Assembly (NCBI RefSeq): GCF_029846715.1
Contig: NZ_JARVWW010000002.1
Span: forward strand, 186,001 to 250,000
DNA length: 64,000 nt
Source of the DNA: Bradyrhizobium nivariense
GTDB taxonomy: Bacteria > Pseudomonadota > Alphaproteobacteria > Rhizobiales > Xanthobacteraceae
Reading direction: 5' to 3'
In this document: piece by piece, positions 1 through 7,480 of the stretch
Position numbering within the stretch: the stretch's first letter is position 1
Layout of the letters: each line of letters starts with the position of its first letter
Notes under the pieces: model-generated
Told to the model about the DNA's origin: nothing
Database searches by the model: none
Seen by the model: the letters and a program-made list of their open reading frames with translations, nothing else
Program-made: the position numbers and the translations under genes

Positions 1-181
1 TGTTGATCCCGTACACGGGAACGTCGGCTTGCGCAGCCCTTGCAACGATCTCCGCGGCCGCGTCGACGCGCGGCCAGAACGAGGGATCGAGTAGCACGGA
101 TTGCCCTGCAAGCACGCGCGCGAGATCATCGAGGCTGACCGCTCCCGGCTTGACAACGATCGGCGCGTCTTGCTCCGTCAT
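1..181 (-). CDS. hutH: Histidine ammonia-lyase, N-terminal part (cut by window edge)
   Basis: This is the first ~60 codons of a minus-strand gene that runs off the left edge. I translated the region directly: it starts [20 protein letters not shown] and ends ADVPVYGIN at the edge. VYGIN is the start of the conserved VYGINTGFG block near the N-terminus of histidine ammonia-lyases. The enzyme deaminates histidine to urocanate, the first step of histidine degradation, using an MIO cofactor whose Ala-Ser-Gly triad would lie outside the window. The ATG overlaps the hutI stop in an ATGA, so the two genes are translationally coupled. hutU and hutG are not in the window and may lie further left. Confidence 0.88.
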   Translation of the reverse strand, partial: MTEQDAPIVVKPGAVSLDDLARVLAGQSVLLDPSFWPRVDAAAEIVARAAQADVPVYGIN

Positions 182-1392
182 TGCCCCCTCCAGATCCGAC
201 GATGCAGCGGATTGAAGCCGATGCGGTAGACGAGCTCGGCGGGACGCTCGATGTCCCAGATCGCGAGATCGCACCATTTTCCGGCCTCTAACGTGCCGAT
301 CTCCTCCAGCACACCGAGCGCTCGCGCGCCTTCGCGGGTGACACCGGCCAGGCATTCGGCCACCGTCATCCGGAACAGCGTCGCACCCATGTTCGTGGCG
401 AGCAGGAGCGAAGTCAGCGGCGAGCTCCCGGGATTGCAGTCGGTCGCCAGCGCCATGGAGACGCCGTGCTTTCGGAATGCCGCGACCGGCGGTTTTTGCG
501 TCTCGCGGATGAAATAGAAGGCGCCGGGCAGCAGCACGGCCACCGTTTTAGCTTTTGCCATCGCGGCGGCACCGGCTTCGTCGGTGTGCTCGAGATGATC
601 GGCCGACAGCGCCGAGAATTTTGCGGCGAGCGCAGCGCCGCCGAGGTTCGAGAGCTGGTCGGCATGCAACTTGACCGGCAGTCCAAGCCGCCTCGCCGTC
701 TCGAACACACGCGCCGTCTGCTCACCCGAAAATGCGATACCCTCCATGAAGGCATCGACGGCATCGGCCAGGCCGGCCTTTGCGACCGCCGGCAACATCT
801 CCTTGCAGACGAGATCGATGTAGCGATCCTTGTCGCCCTCCGCCTCTGGCGGCAGCGCATGCGCGCCAAGAAACGACGTGCGGATCGCAACCGGCCGCTG
901 ACGGCCAAGGTTGCGCGCAGCGGACAGCTGCCGCATCTCGGTCTCGATGTCCAAGCCGTAGCCGGACTTGATCTCGACCGTGGTTGCGCCCTCGCCAATC
1001 AGCGCATCGAGCCGCGGCAGCGCGCCCGCGACGAGCTCGGTTTCGCTTGCCTTGCGCGTCGCGGCCACCGTCGAGACGATGCCGCCGCCGGCGCGCGCGA
1101 TCTCCTCGTAGCTCGCGCCCTTCAGGCGCAGCTCGAACTCGTGGGCACGGTTGCCGCCATAGACCAGATGGGTGTGGCAATCCACGAGGCCGGGCGTGAT
1201 CCAGCGCTCCTCGCAGTCGATGCGTTCGGCTGCATCGGCATCCGCCGGAAAATCGGTCTGCGAACCTGCATAGACGATACGGCCGCCGCGCGCGGCGATC
1301 ACGCCGTGCTCGATCTCGCCGAGATCGGGACGGTCGGCCCGCATCGTGGCGAGGCGGGCGTTATGCCAGATCCGGTCGAAGCGCTCTGCCAT
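178..1392 (-). CDS. hutI: Imidazolonepropionase
   Basis: A 404-aa cytoplasmic metal-dependent amidohydrolase that opens the imidazolone ring of imidazolonepropionate to give N-formimino-L-glutamate, the third step of the hut pathway. The N-terminal metal motif HTH is at residues 73-75 ([10 protein letters not shown]). The later metal and active-site blocks [18 protein letters not shown] and [10 protein letters not shown] are all present, and the length is normal for HutI. The gene ends in a 4-bp ATGA overlap with hutH, showing an operon hutI-hutH. It is divergent from hutF, and the 99-bp spacer carries a perfect palindrome likely bound by HutC. No defect is visible. Confidence 0.95.
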   Translation of the reverse strand: MAERFDRIWHNARLATMRADRPDLGEIEHGVIAARGGRIVYAGSQTDFPADADAAERIDCEERWITPGLVDCHTHLVYGGNRAHEFELRLKGASYEEIARAGGGIVSTVAATRKASETELVAGALPRLDALIGEGATTVEIKSGYGLDIETEMRQLSAARNLGRQRPVAIRTSFLGAHALPPEAEGDKDRYIDLVCKEMLPAVAKAGLADAVDAFMEGIAFSGEQTARVFETARRLGLPVKLHADQLSNLGGAALAAKFSALSADHLEHTDEAGAAAMAKAKTVAVLLPGAFYFIRETQKPPVAAFRKHGVSMALATDCNPGSSPLTSLLLATNMGATLFRMTVAECLAGVTREGARALGVLEEIGTLEAGKWCDLAIWDIERPAELVYRIGFNPLHRRIWRGQ

Positions 1393-1437
1393 GCAACTGT
1401 CCCTTCGCGGATGTCCCTGCGCCCTGGGATGCTTGAC

Positions 1438-1457
1438 TTATATGTCTAGACATATAA
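1438..1457. promoter_or_regulatory. hut operator: HutC-type operator, perfect 20-bp palindrome
   Basis: The sequence TTATATGTCTAGACATATAA is a perfect inverted repeat with two 10-bp arms. It lies in the 99-bp spacer between the divergent hutI and hutF starts. Its core GTCTAGAC fits the GTnTAnAC pattern known for HutC/GntR-family repressors. Because it is the only strong palindrome in the spacer, one site could control both arms of the hut locus, relieved by urocanate or a related intermediate as in other bacteria. That role is inferred from family knowledge and from hutC being adjacent. Confidence 0.8.
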
Positions 1458-1491
1458 TCGTGTCGCGGTTCTGTCCAGCCGGCGTGTAATC

Positions 1492-2850
1492 ATGACCCGA
1501 CTGCATTTCGCCTCCGCGCTCCTGCCCTCGGGCTGGGCCAATGACGTGCAGGTGGCGATCACCGCCGGCGCGATCGCCGAGGTGACGCCGGGCGTGGCGC
1601 CGGCCGCAGGCGACGAGCGCCACCAGATCGCGCTCCCGGGACTTGCGAGCCTGCACAGCCACGCCTTCCAGCGCGGCATGGCGGGACTCGCAGAATTGCG
1701 CGGCGATAGCACCGACACCTTCTGGACCTGGCGCGAGACGATGTATCGCTTCGCGCTGGCGATGACGCCGGATGACGTCGCCGCCGTCGCGACGCTGCTT
1801 TATATCGAGATGCTGGAGCAGGGTTTTACCCGCGTCGGCGAATTCCATTATCTGCATCATGATCGCGACGGCACGCACTACGCCGACCTCGGCGAAATGG
1901 CCGCGCGCATCGCTCAGGCCACCGAGACTTCCGGCATCGGGCTTACGCTGCTGCCGAGCTTTTATGCGCATGGCGGCTTCGGCGGCGCGGCGCCGCATGC
2001 CGGCCAGCGCCGTTTCATCTGCTCAGTCGACCAGTTCGCTGCGCTGATGGCCGCTTCGCGCAAGGCGATTGAAAAATTGCCGGGCGCCAATATTGGCATC
2101 GCGCCGCACAGCTTGCGCGCTGTGACGCCGGACGAGCTTGCAGCGATCATTCCGCTCGCGAACGGCGGCCCGGTGCACATTCATGCCGCCGAGCAAATGA
2201 AGGAAGTCGAGGATTGCCTGGCGTGGTCCGGACGACGTCCCGTGCAATGGCTGCTGGAACACACGCCCGTCGATCAGCGCTGGTGTCTCATCCACGCCAC
2301 CCATACGACGAATGAGGAAATCACTGCCTTCGCCAAGGCCGGCGCGGTCGCCGGCCTCTGCCCCATCACCGAGGCGAGCCTTGGCGATGGCATTTTCCCG
2401 GCTCGCGAATTCGTCAGTGCCGGCGGCGCCTTTGGCATCGGCACTGATTCCAATGTGCTGGTTGGCGTCGCCGACGAGCTGCGCCAGCTCGAATACGGCC
2501 AGCGGCTCAAGCACCGCGAGCGCAACGTGCTCTCCGCTGGCGCTGGCCGCTCGACGGGGCGCGCCCTGTTCGATCATGCGCTGGCCGGTGGTGCGCGGGC
2601 ACTGGCACAGATGTCCGTCGGCCTCACGCCCGGTGCGCGCGCCGACATCGTCACGCTCGACACCACGCATCCCTCGCTGGCGGGGCGCCCGCGCGACGCC
2701 GCCATCGACGGTTGGATCTTTGCCGCGGGCAGCGGCGCCATCGATTGCGTGTGGGCCGGCGGCGACATGGTCGTCGAAGGTGGCCGGCACAGACTGCGCC
2801 AGACCGCGCGCGAACGTTTCAACGCATCGGTCCGGAGACTCGTTGCATGA
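1492..2850 (+). CDS. hutF: Formimidoylglutamate deiminase
   Basis: A 452-aa amidohydrolase-superfamily enzyme that removes ammonia from N-formimino-L-glutamate to give N-formyl-L-glutamate, as in the five-step hut pathway of pseudomonads and many rhizobia. The N-terminal metal pair HSH is at residues 55-57 (LHSHAFQRGMAGL). The family blocks VHIHAAEQ, LIHATHT and IGTDSNVLVGVADELRQLE follow, and the length is typical. The ATG lies 35 bp after the operator palindrome, so HutC binding would sit close to the promoter. The stop overlaps the hutC start in an ATGA. The deformylase HutG needed for the next step is not in the window. Confidence 0.94.
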   Translation: MTRLHFASALLPSGWANDVQVAITAGAIAEVTPGVAPAAGDERHQIALPGLASLHSHAFQRGMAGLAELRGDSTDTFWTWRETMYRFALAMTPDDVAAVATLLYIEMLEQGFTRVGEFHYLHHDRDGTHYADLGEMAARIAQATETSGIGLTLLPSFYAHGGFGGAAPHAGQRRFICSVDQFAALMAASRKAIEKLPGANIGIAPHSLRAVTPDELAAIIPLANGGPVHIHAAEQMKEVEDCLAWSGRRPVQWLLEHTPVDQRWCLIHATHTTNEEITAFAKAGAVAGLCPITEASLGDGIFPAREFVSAGGAFGIGTDSNVLVGVADELRQLEYGQRLKHRERNVLSAGAGRSTGRALFDHALAGGARALAQMSVGLTPGARADIVTLDTTHPSLAGRPRDAAIDGWIFAAGSGAIDCVWAGGDMVVEGGRHRLRQTARERFNASVRRLVA

Positions 2851-3575
2851 GTCTCGCGACGGATACGACCGACCAGCCGACGCTGTACAAGCGAATCCGC
2901 GCCGATATCGAGAAGCGCATCCTGACCGGCGAGTGGCCGCCCGGGCATCGCATCCCGTTCGAGCACGAACTGGTCGCGCGTTACGGCTGCTCGCGCATGA
3001 CCGTGAACAAGGCGCTGTCGGAGCTCGCGCAAGCCGACCTGATCGAGCGGCGGCGACGTGCCGGCTCCTTCGTCCGCCGGCCGCAACACCAGTCTGCCGT
3101 GCTCAAGATCGCCGACATCCGCGCCGAGATCACCGCGCTCGGCCGCGGCTACGGCTACGAGCTGATCGGCCGCAAGCTTCGCGCCGCAACCGCTGCCGAC
3201 CGTGACCGCCTCGGCGTCAAGAAGGCCGGCAAGGTGGTCGCGATCACCTGCCGCCACAGCGCCGACAACGTGCCGTTCGCCGTCGAGGACAGGCTGATCG
3301 ATCTGGCGTCCGTGCCGGATGCGGCGACCGCGGATTTTTCGCGTGAGCCGCCCGGCTCGTGGCTGCTCCACCATGTTCCATGGACAGAGGCCGAACATAC
3401 GATCAGCGCTATCGTTGCGGACGATCGCACGGCGGAAGCGCTCGACATCGCCGTCGGCGCACCCTGCCTCGTGATCGACCGCTATACCTGGCGTAGCGCG
3501 CGCACGATCACCGCGGTGCGCCTGCTCTATCCCGGTGACTCTCACCGCCTTGTTGCCCGATTCAAGGGAGGCTGA
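2847..3575 (+). CDS. hutC: Histidine utilisation repressor, GntR/HutC family
   Basis: A 242-aa transcriptional repressor. Residues ~12-77 form a GntR winged helix with recognition helix around ELVARYGCSRMTVNKAL, and residues ~95-235 form a UTRA effector domain that in HutC binds urocanate. The ATG at 2847 sits in a 4-bp overlap with the hutF stop, so the repressor is made with the pathway it controls. A longer upstream reading of the frame exists but has no support. The predicted target is the palindrome at 1438-1457. A 106-bp gap separates it from the transporter genes, so read-through or an extra promoter there is possible. Confidence 0.92.
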   Translation: MSLATDTTDQPTLYKRIRADIEKRILTGEWPPGHRIPFEHELVARYGCSRMTVNKALSELAQADLIERRRRAGSFVRRPQHQSAVLKIADIRAEITALGRGYGYELIGRKLRAATAADRDRLGVKKAGKVVAITCRHSADNVPFAVEDRLIDLASVPDAATADFSREPPGSWLLHHVPWTEAEHTISAIVADDRTAEALDIAVGAPCLVIDRYTWRSARTITAVRLLYPGDSHRLVARFKGG

Positions 3576-3681
3576 GAGGACGATGTCGGCACAAATCGTG
3601 CAACGCTTCGGGCAACGGTTCATGAGGACCGACCAGGATCAACAGGACGTCAATCCATCGATCGGCAAGAGGACGACAATC

Positions 3682-4626
3682 ATGCGTAGTTCGAAAGTAT
3701 TTGCGACAATCATTGCGCTTACGGCCTCCACTCCCGTGCTCGCCGACGACGTCAAGGTCGGCGTCGGCATCTCCGGATGGACCGGCTTCGCGCCGCTGAC
3801 GCTGGCGAAGGAAGCCGGCATCTTCAAGAAGAACGGCCTCGACGTCACCATCAAGAAAATCCCGCAGAAGGACCGCCATCTCGCGATCGCCTCCGGTGAC
3901 GTCCAGTGCGCGGCAACGACGGTCGAGACGTGGATCTCCTGGAACGCCAACGGCGTCGCGACCAAGCAGATCTTCCAGCTCGACAAGAGCTACGGCGCCG
4001 ACGGCATGGCCGTGCGCAACGATCTCGCCGCGATCAAGGATCTGAAGGGCAAGACCGTTGCGGCCTCCGCGCCAGGCACCTCGCCCTATTTCGCGTTGGC
4101 CTGGATGCTCAAGAAGAACGGCCTGTCGGTGAAGGACGTCACCGTCGTGAACCTCGAGCCGGCCGCTGCCGCGCAAGCCTTCGTCTCCGGCCAGAACGAC
4201 GCCGCGATGACCTATGAGCCGTATCTGTCGACGGTTCGTGCCGCGCCCGACAAGGGCAAGATCATCGCCACCACGCTCGACTATCCCATGGTCATGGACA
4301 CGTTCGGCTGCACGCCGAAGTTCTTGAGCGAGAACCCGAAAGCCGCGCAGGCGCTGGCCGACAGCTATTTCGAGGCGCTCGACATGATCGCCAAGGACCA
4401 GGCCAAGGCCTACGAGATCATGGGCGCCGACGTGAAGCAGAGCGGCGAGCAGTTCGGCAACTCGGCAAAGTATCTGCGCTGGCAGGACAAGGCTGCGAAC
4501 CAGAAGTTCTTCGCCGGCGATTTCCTGACCTTCAACAAGGAGGCCGCAGACCTTCTGCTCGAGATCGGTATCATCAAGGCTGCGCCGAAGGTCGAGGACC
4601 TCTTCGACGCGAGCTACATCAAGTAA
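3682..4626 (+). CDS. ABC transporter substrate-binding protein, NMT1/TauA-like
   Basis: A 314-aa periplasmic binding protein. The chosen ATG is preceded by a purine-rich AAGAGGA and opens a clear signal peptide (MRSSKVFATIIALTA, cleavage near PVLADD). The mature part reads VKVGVGISGWTGFAPL, typical of the nitrate/sulfonate/thiamine-precursor (NMT1) class of solute receptors. A permease and an ATPase of the same class follow, then an amidohydrolase. Position downstream of hutF-hutC suggests uptake of a histidine-pathway compound or another N-acylated amino acid. The substrate cannot be read from the sequence. A strong hairpin follows the stop codon. Confidence 0.87.
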   Translation: MRSSKVFATIIALTASTPVLADDVKVGVGISGWTGFAPLTLAKEAGIFKKNGLDVTIKKIPQKDRHLAIASGDVQCAATTVETWISWNANGVATKQIFQLDKSYGADGMAVRNDLAAIKDLKGKTVAASAPGTSPYFALAWMLKKNGLSVKDVTVVNLEPAAAAQAFVSGQNDAAMTYEPYLSTVRAAPDKGKIIATTLDYPMVMDTFGCTPKFLSENPKAAQALADSYFEALDMIAKDQAKAYEIMGADVKQSGEQFGNSAKYLRWQDKAANQKFFAGDFLTFNKEAADLLLEIGIIKAAPKVEDLFDASYIK

Positions 4627-4640
4627 ACCTCTTGAGAGCC

Positions 4641-4668
4641 GCCGGCCCCGTCTCGCGGCGGGGCCGGC
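4641..4668 (+). promoter_or_regulatory. Strong intercistronic hairpin after the binding-protein gene
   Basis: GCCGGCCCCG at 4641-4650 pairs perfectly with CGGGGCCGGC at 4659-4668 across an 8-nt loop. It lies 14 bp after the binding-protein stop and ~31 bp before the permease start, with no T-run. Such hairpins between receptor and membrane genes commonly protect the upstream mRNA and lower downstream expression. That role is inferred. Confidence 0.65.
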
Positions 4669-4699
4669 AAACTTGTTCACCGCCCGGATAGACAGTTTG

Positions 4700-5473
4700 A
4701 TGCGTCCCCTCGATCCTGTGACGTCAAAGCAGCGCGTGGCTTACGGCCTTGCGTTCTTCGTGGTGTTCGTTGCCCTCTGGTCCTGGGCGACCTTCGGCGG
4801 CCACGTGTCCAAAGTGTTCCTCGCCAACCCGCTGACCATGGTGCAGGAAGGCGTCGATCTGATCACCAAACAGGGCTTCCTGTTCGACATTGGCATGACG
4901 ATCTGGCGCGTCGTCGGCGGCTTCGCGCTGGCCGCAATCATCGCGGTGCCGTTCGGCGTGCTGATGGGCGCCTACAAGCCGGTCGAAGCGTTCCTCGAGC
5001 CTTTCGTCTCCTTTGCACGCTATCTGCCCGCGTCCGCTTTCATCCCGCTCCTCATCCTGTGGGCCGGTATCGGCGAACTACAGAAGCTGCTGGTCATCTT
5101 CATCGGCTCGGTGTTCCAGGTCATCCTGATGGTGGCGGTGACCGTCGGCACGACGCGGCGCGATCTGGTCGAGGCGGCCTATACGCTAGGCGCCAGCGAC
5201 CGCGGCATTATCCGCCGCGTGCTGTTGCCCTCCTCCGCGCCGGAGATCGCTGAAATCCTGCGGCTGGTGCTGGGCTGGGCCTGGACCTATGTCATCGTCG
5301 CCGAACTGATCGGCTCGTCCTCCGGCATCGGCCACATGATCACCGACAGCCAGGCGCTGCTCAACACCGGCCAGATCATCTTCGGCATCATCGTGATCGG
5401 ACTGATCGGCCTCGTCTCGGACTTCCTGTTCAAGGCGTTCAACGCCTGGCTGTTTCCCTGGAGGCTTGCATGA
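4700..5473 (+). CDS. ABC transporter permease, SsuC/TauC-like
   Basis: A 257-aa inner-membrane protein with about six hydrophobic segments, beginning VAYGLAFFVVFVALWSW. The EAA-like cytoplasmic loop (EAAYTLGASDRGIIRRVLLP) contacts the ATPase. It belongs to the BPD_transp_1 family of nitrate/taurine/sulfonate importers. The ATG at 4700 gives the family's usual start; an upstream TTG at 4673 is possible but would put the start almost inside the hairpin. The stop overlaps the ATPase start (ATGA). It works with the binding protein at 3682 and ATPase at 5470. Confidence 0.88.
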   Translation: MRPLDPVTSKQRVAYGLAFFVVFVALWSWATFGGHVSKVFLANPLTMVQEGVDLITKQGFLFDIGMTIWRVVGGFALAAIIAVPFGVLMGAYKPVEAFLEPFVSFARYLPASAFIPLLILWAGIGELQKLLVIFIGSVFQVILMVAVTVGTTRRDLVEAAYTLGASDRGIIRRVLLPSSAPEIAEILRLVLGWAWTYVIVAELIGSSSGIGHMITDSQALLNTGQIIFGIIVIGLIGLVSDFLFKAFNAWLFPWRLA

Positions 5474-6255
5474 CGACCCTCAAGGTCGAGCAGGTCTCGC
5501 GAACCTTTCCCGCGCGCCACGGCAACGCACCGACCAGGGCGCTGGAGCCGACCGATCTTGTGATCGGCAACAACGACTTCGTCACCATCCTCGGCCCTTC
5601 CGGCTGCGGCAAGTCCACGCTGCTTCGCATCGTCGCCGGCCTCGATCGCCCGACCGGCGGACGTGTGGTGCTCGATGGACGCGAGGTGACCGGCCCGGGC
5701 GCCGACCGCGGCATGGTGTTCCAGTCCTACACGCTGTTTCCCTGGCTGACCGTGCGCGAGAACATCGCCTTCGGCCTGCGCGAGCGCGGCGTACCTCAGG
5801 ACGAGCGGAACAAGATCGCCGACGCCTTCATCCGCCAGGTCGGTCTGTCCGGCTTCGAGAACCACTGGCCGAAGCAGCTCTCCGGCGGTATGCAGCAGCG
5901 CACGGCGATTGCCCGCGCGCTCGCCAATGATCCAAAGATCCTGCTGCTCGACGAGCCCTTCGGCGCGCTCGATAACCAGACCCGCGCCTTGATGCAGGAA
6001 ATGCTGCTCGGGATCTGGGAGCGCGACCAGAAGACCGTGCTGTTCGTGACCCACGACATCGAGGAAGCGATCTTCCTCGGCAGCCGCGTCATCGTCATGA
6101 GCGCACGCCCCGGCCGGATCAAGGCCGAGATCAATGTGGACCTGCCGCATCCGCGCTCCTACAAGATCAAGACCACGTCCGAATTCGTCCAGTTGAAGGA
6201 ACGCCTGGTCGAGGAGATCCGCACCGAGGCGTTGAAGGTTGCCGAACATGCCTGA
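5470..6255 (+). CDS. ABC transporter ATP-binding protein, SsuB/TauB-like
   Basis: A 261-aa cytoplasmic ATPase that powers the importer encoded just upstream. Walker A GPSGCGKST is at residues 42-50, the signature LSGGMQQR at 137-144, Walker B ILLLDEPFGALD follows, and the switch histidine is in FVTHDIEEA. Features match the nitrate/sulfonate/bicarbonate subfamily. The ATG overlaps the permease stop, and the 3' end overlaps the hydrolase gene by 8 bp, so these three genes are tightly coupled. Confidence 0.92.
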   Translation: MTTLKVEQVSRTFPARHGNAPTRALEPTDLVIGNNDFVTILGPSGCGKSTLLRIVAGLDRPTGGRVVLDGREVTGPGADRGMVFQSYTLFPWLTVRENIAFGLRERGVPQDERNKIADAFIRQVGLSGFENHWPKQLSGGMQQRTAIARALANDPKILLLDEPFGALDNQTRALMQEMLLGIWERDQKTVLFVTHDIEEAIFLGSRVIVMSARPGRIKAEINVDLPHPRSYKIKTTSEFVQLKERLVEEIRTEALKVAEHA

Positions 6256-7480
6256 CAGCCAGCCGCGCGCCGACGGAAAGCGCGTTCTCGCCGACCTCAA
6301 TGCGCTCCGCGCCATCGGCGCCTACAAGACCGGCGTGCACAAGCCAACCTTCTCCGAGCCGCACAAGCTTTCGCTGGATTGGCTGGTGCAGCAGCTGCCC
6401 GACGCAGGCCTCACCGCCGCGATCGACGGCATCGGCAATGTCTTCGGCACCAGCGCAAAGTCGGGACCCAAGCTGCTGGCGGGATCGCACCTGGAGAGCC
6501 AGAACTACGCCGGCTGGCTCGACGGCCCGCTCGGTGTCATCTATGCGCTCGAAGCAGCCCGCGTGCTCAATGCCGATCCCTCGTTCAAGGGCGCCGTCGA
6601 AGTTGCCGCCTGGTGCGACGAGGAAGGACACTTTGGGCATTTCCTCGGCTCTCGATCTTACGTCGGTCAGGTCACCGAGGCCGACATCGACGCCGCGCGC
6701 GACCGCACCAGCGGCCGCACCATGCGGGACGCACTCGCCGACATGGGGCTCGCAGGACGACCGCGCATCGCCGCCGAGCCGGGCCGGCACGTCGGATATC
6801 TGGAGGCGCATATCGAGCAGGGCGACACGCTCGAAAGTGGCCACCTTGCGGTCGGTGTCGTCACCTCCATCGTCGGCATCTGGCAATACCAGATCAATTT
6901 CGTCGGTGAGCAGAATCACGCCGGCACCACGCGCATGGCGGCACGGAAGGATGCGGGACTGGCGCTGGCCAAATTCTGCGTGGCCATCGACCAGCGCTTC
7001 CCTGATACAAGCGGCCCGCGCACGGTCTGGACCACTGGCCGCATCACGCTCGATCCCGGCGCGCCCAGCATCATCCCCGGAGGCGCGGAGATGCTGTTCC
7101 AGATCCGCGACGACGATCCTATCGTCATCGCGCGGCTGGAAGCACTGCTGCGGAGCATGGCGGACGAAGCCAACGCGAACGGTCCCTGCACCGTCACCGT
7201 GGAGAAGCTGCGCACCGGCGCGCCCGCGATGATGAACGCGGGCATCCAGGACGCGATCGAAGCTGCGAGCAAGGCCCTGGCCGGCGGGCGATCCGTCCGC
7301 ATGGCCAGCGGCGCCGGTCATGACGCGCAGATGCTCGCGACAATCATGCCCGCGGGCATGCTGTTCGTGCCGTCGATCGGCGGCATCAGCCATCATTGGA
7401 CCGAGAACACCGCCGACGCCGACATCGTCACCGGCGCGCAGGTGTTCGTCGACGCCTGCCGACGGATCCTGACCGGCTAG
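6248..7480 (+). CDS. Zn-dependent amidohydrolase, N-carbamoyl-amino-acid hydrolase/allantoate amidohydrolase family (M20)
   Basis: A 410-aa enzyme of the M20-type family that cleaves N-carbamoyl or related N-acyl amino acids. Expected metal positions are seen: H81 in GSHLES, D92 in LDGPLGV, E125-E126 in WCDEEGHF, the AHIEQG block, and a C-terminal ISHHWTENT. The first block departs from the usual GSHLDS...GG(N/R)(F/Y)DG: Asp is Glu and the glycine-rich stretch reads NYAGWL, so substrate choice may differ. The ATG at 6248 overlaps the ATPase by 8 bp, so hydrolase and importer probably act on the same compound. N-formyl- or N-carbamoyl-glutamate are guesses based on the hut neighbours. Its stop overlaps the convergent bamA-like gene by 4 bp. 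Confidence 0.86.
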   Translation: MPDSQPRADGKRVLADLNALRAIGAYKTGVHKPTFSEPHKLSLDWLVQQLPDAGLTAAIDGIGNVFGTSAKSGPKLLAGSHLESQNYAGWLDGPLGVIYALEAARVLNADPSFKGAVEVAAWCDEEGHFGHFLGSRSYVGQVTEADIDAARDRTSGRTMRDALADMGLAGRPRIAAEPGRHVGYLEAHIEQGDTLESGHLAVGVVTSIVGIWQYQINFVGEQNHAGTTRMAARKDAGLALAKFCVAIDQRFPDTSGPRTVWTTGRITLDPGAPSIIPGGAEMLFQIRDDDPIVIARLEALLRSMADEANANGPCTVTVEKLRTGAPAMMNAGIQDAIEAASKALAGGRSVRMASGAGHDAQMLATIMPAGMLFVPSIGGISHHWTENTADADIVTGAQVFVDACRRILTG

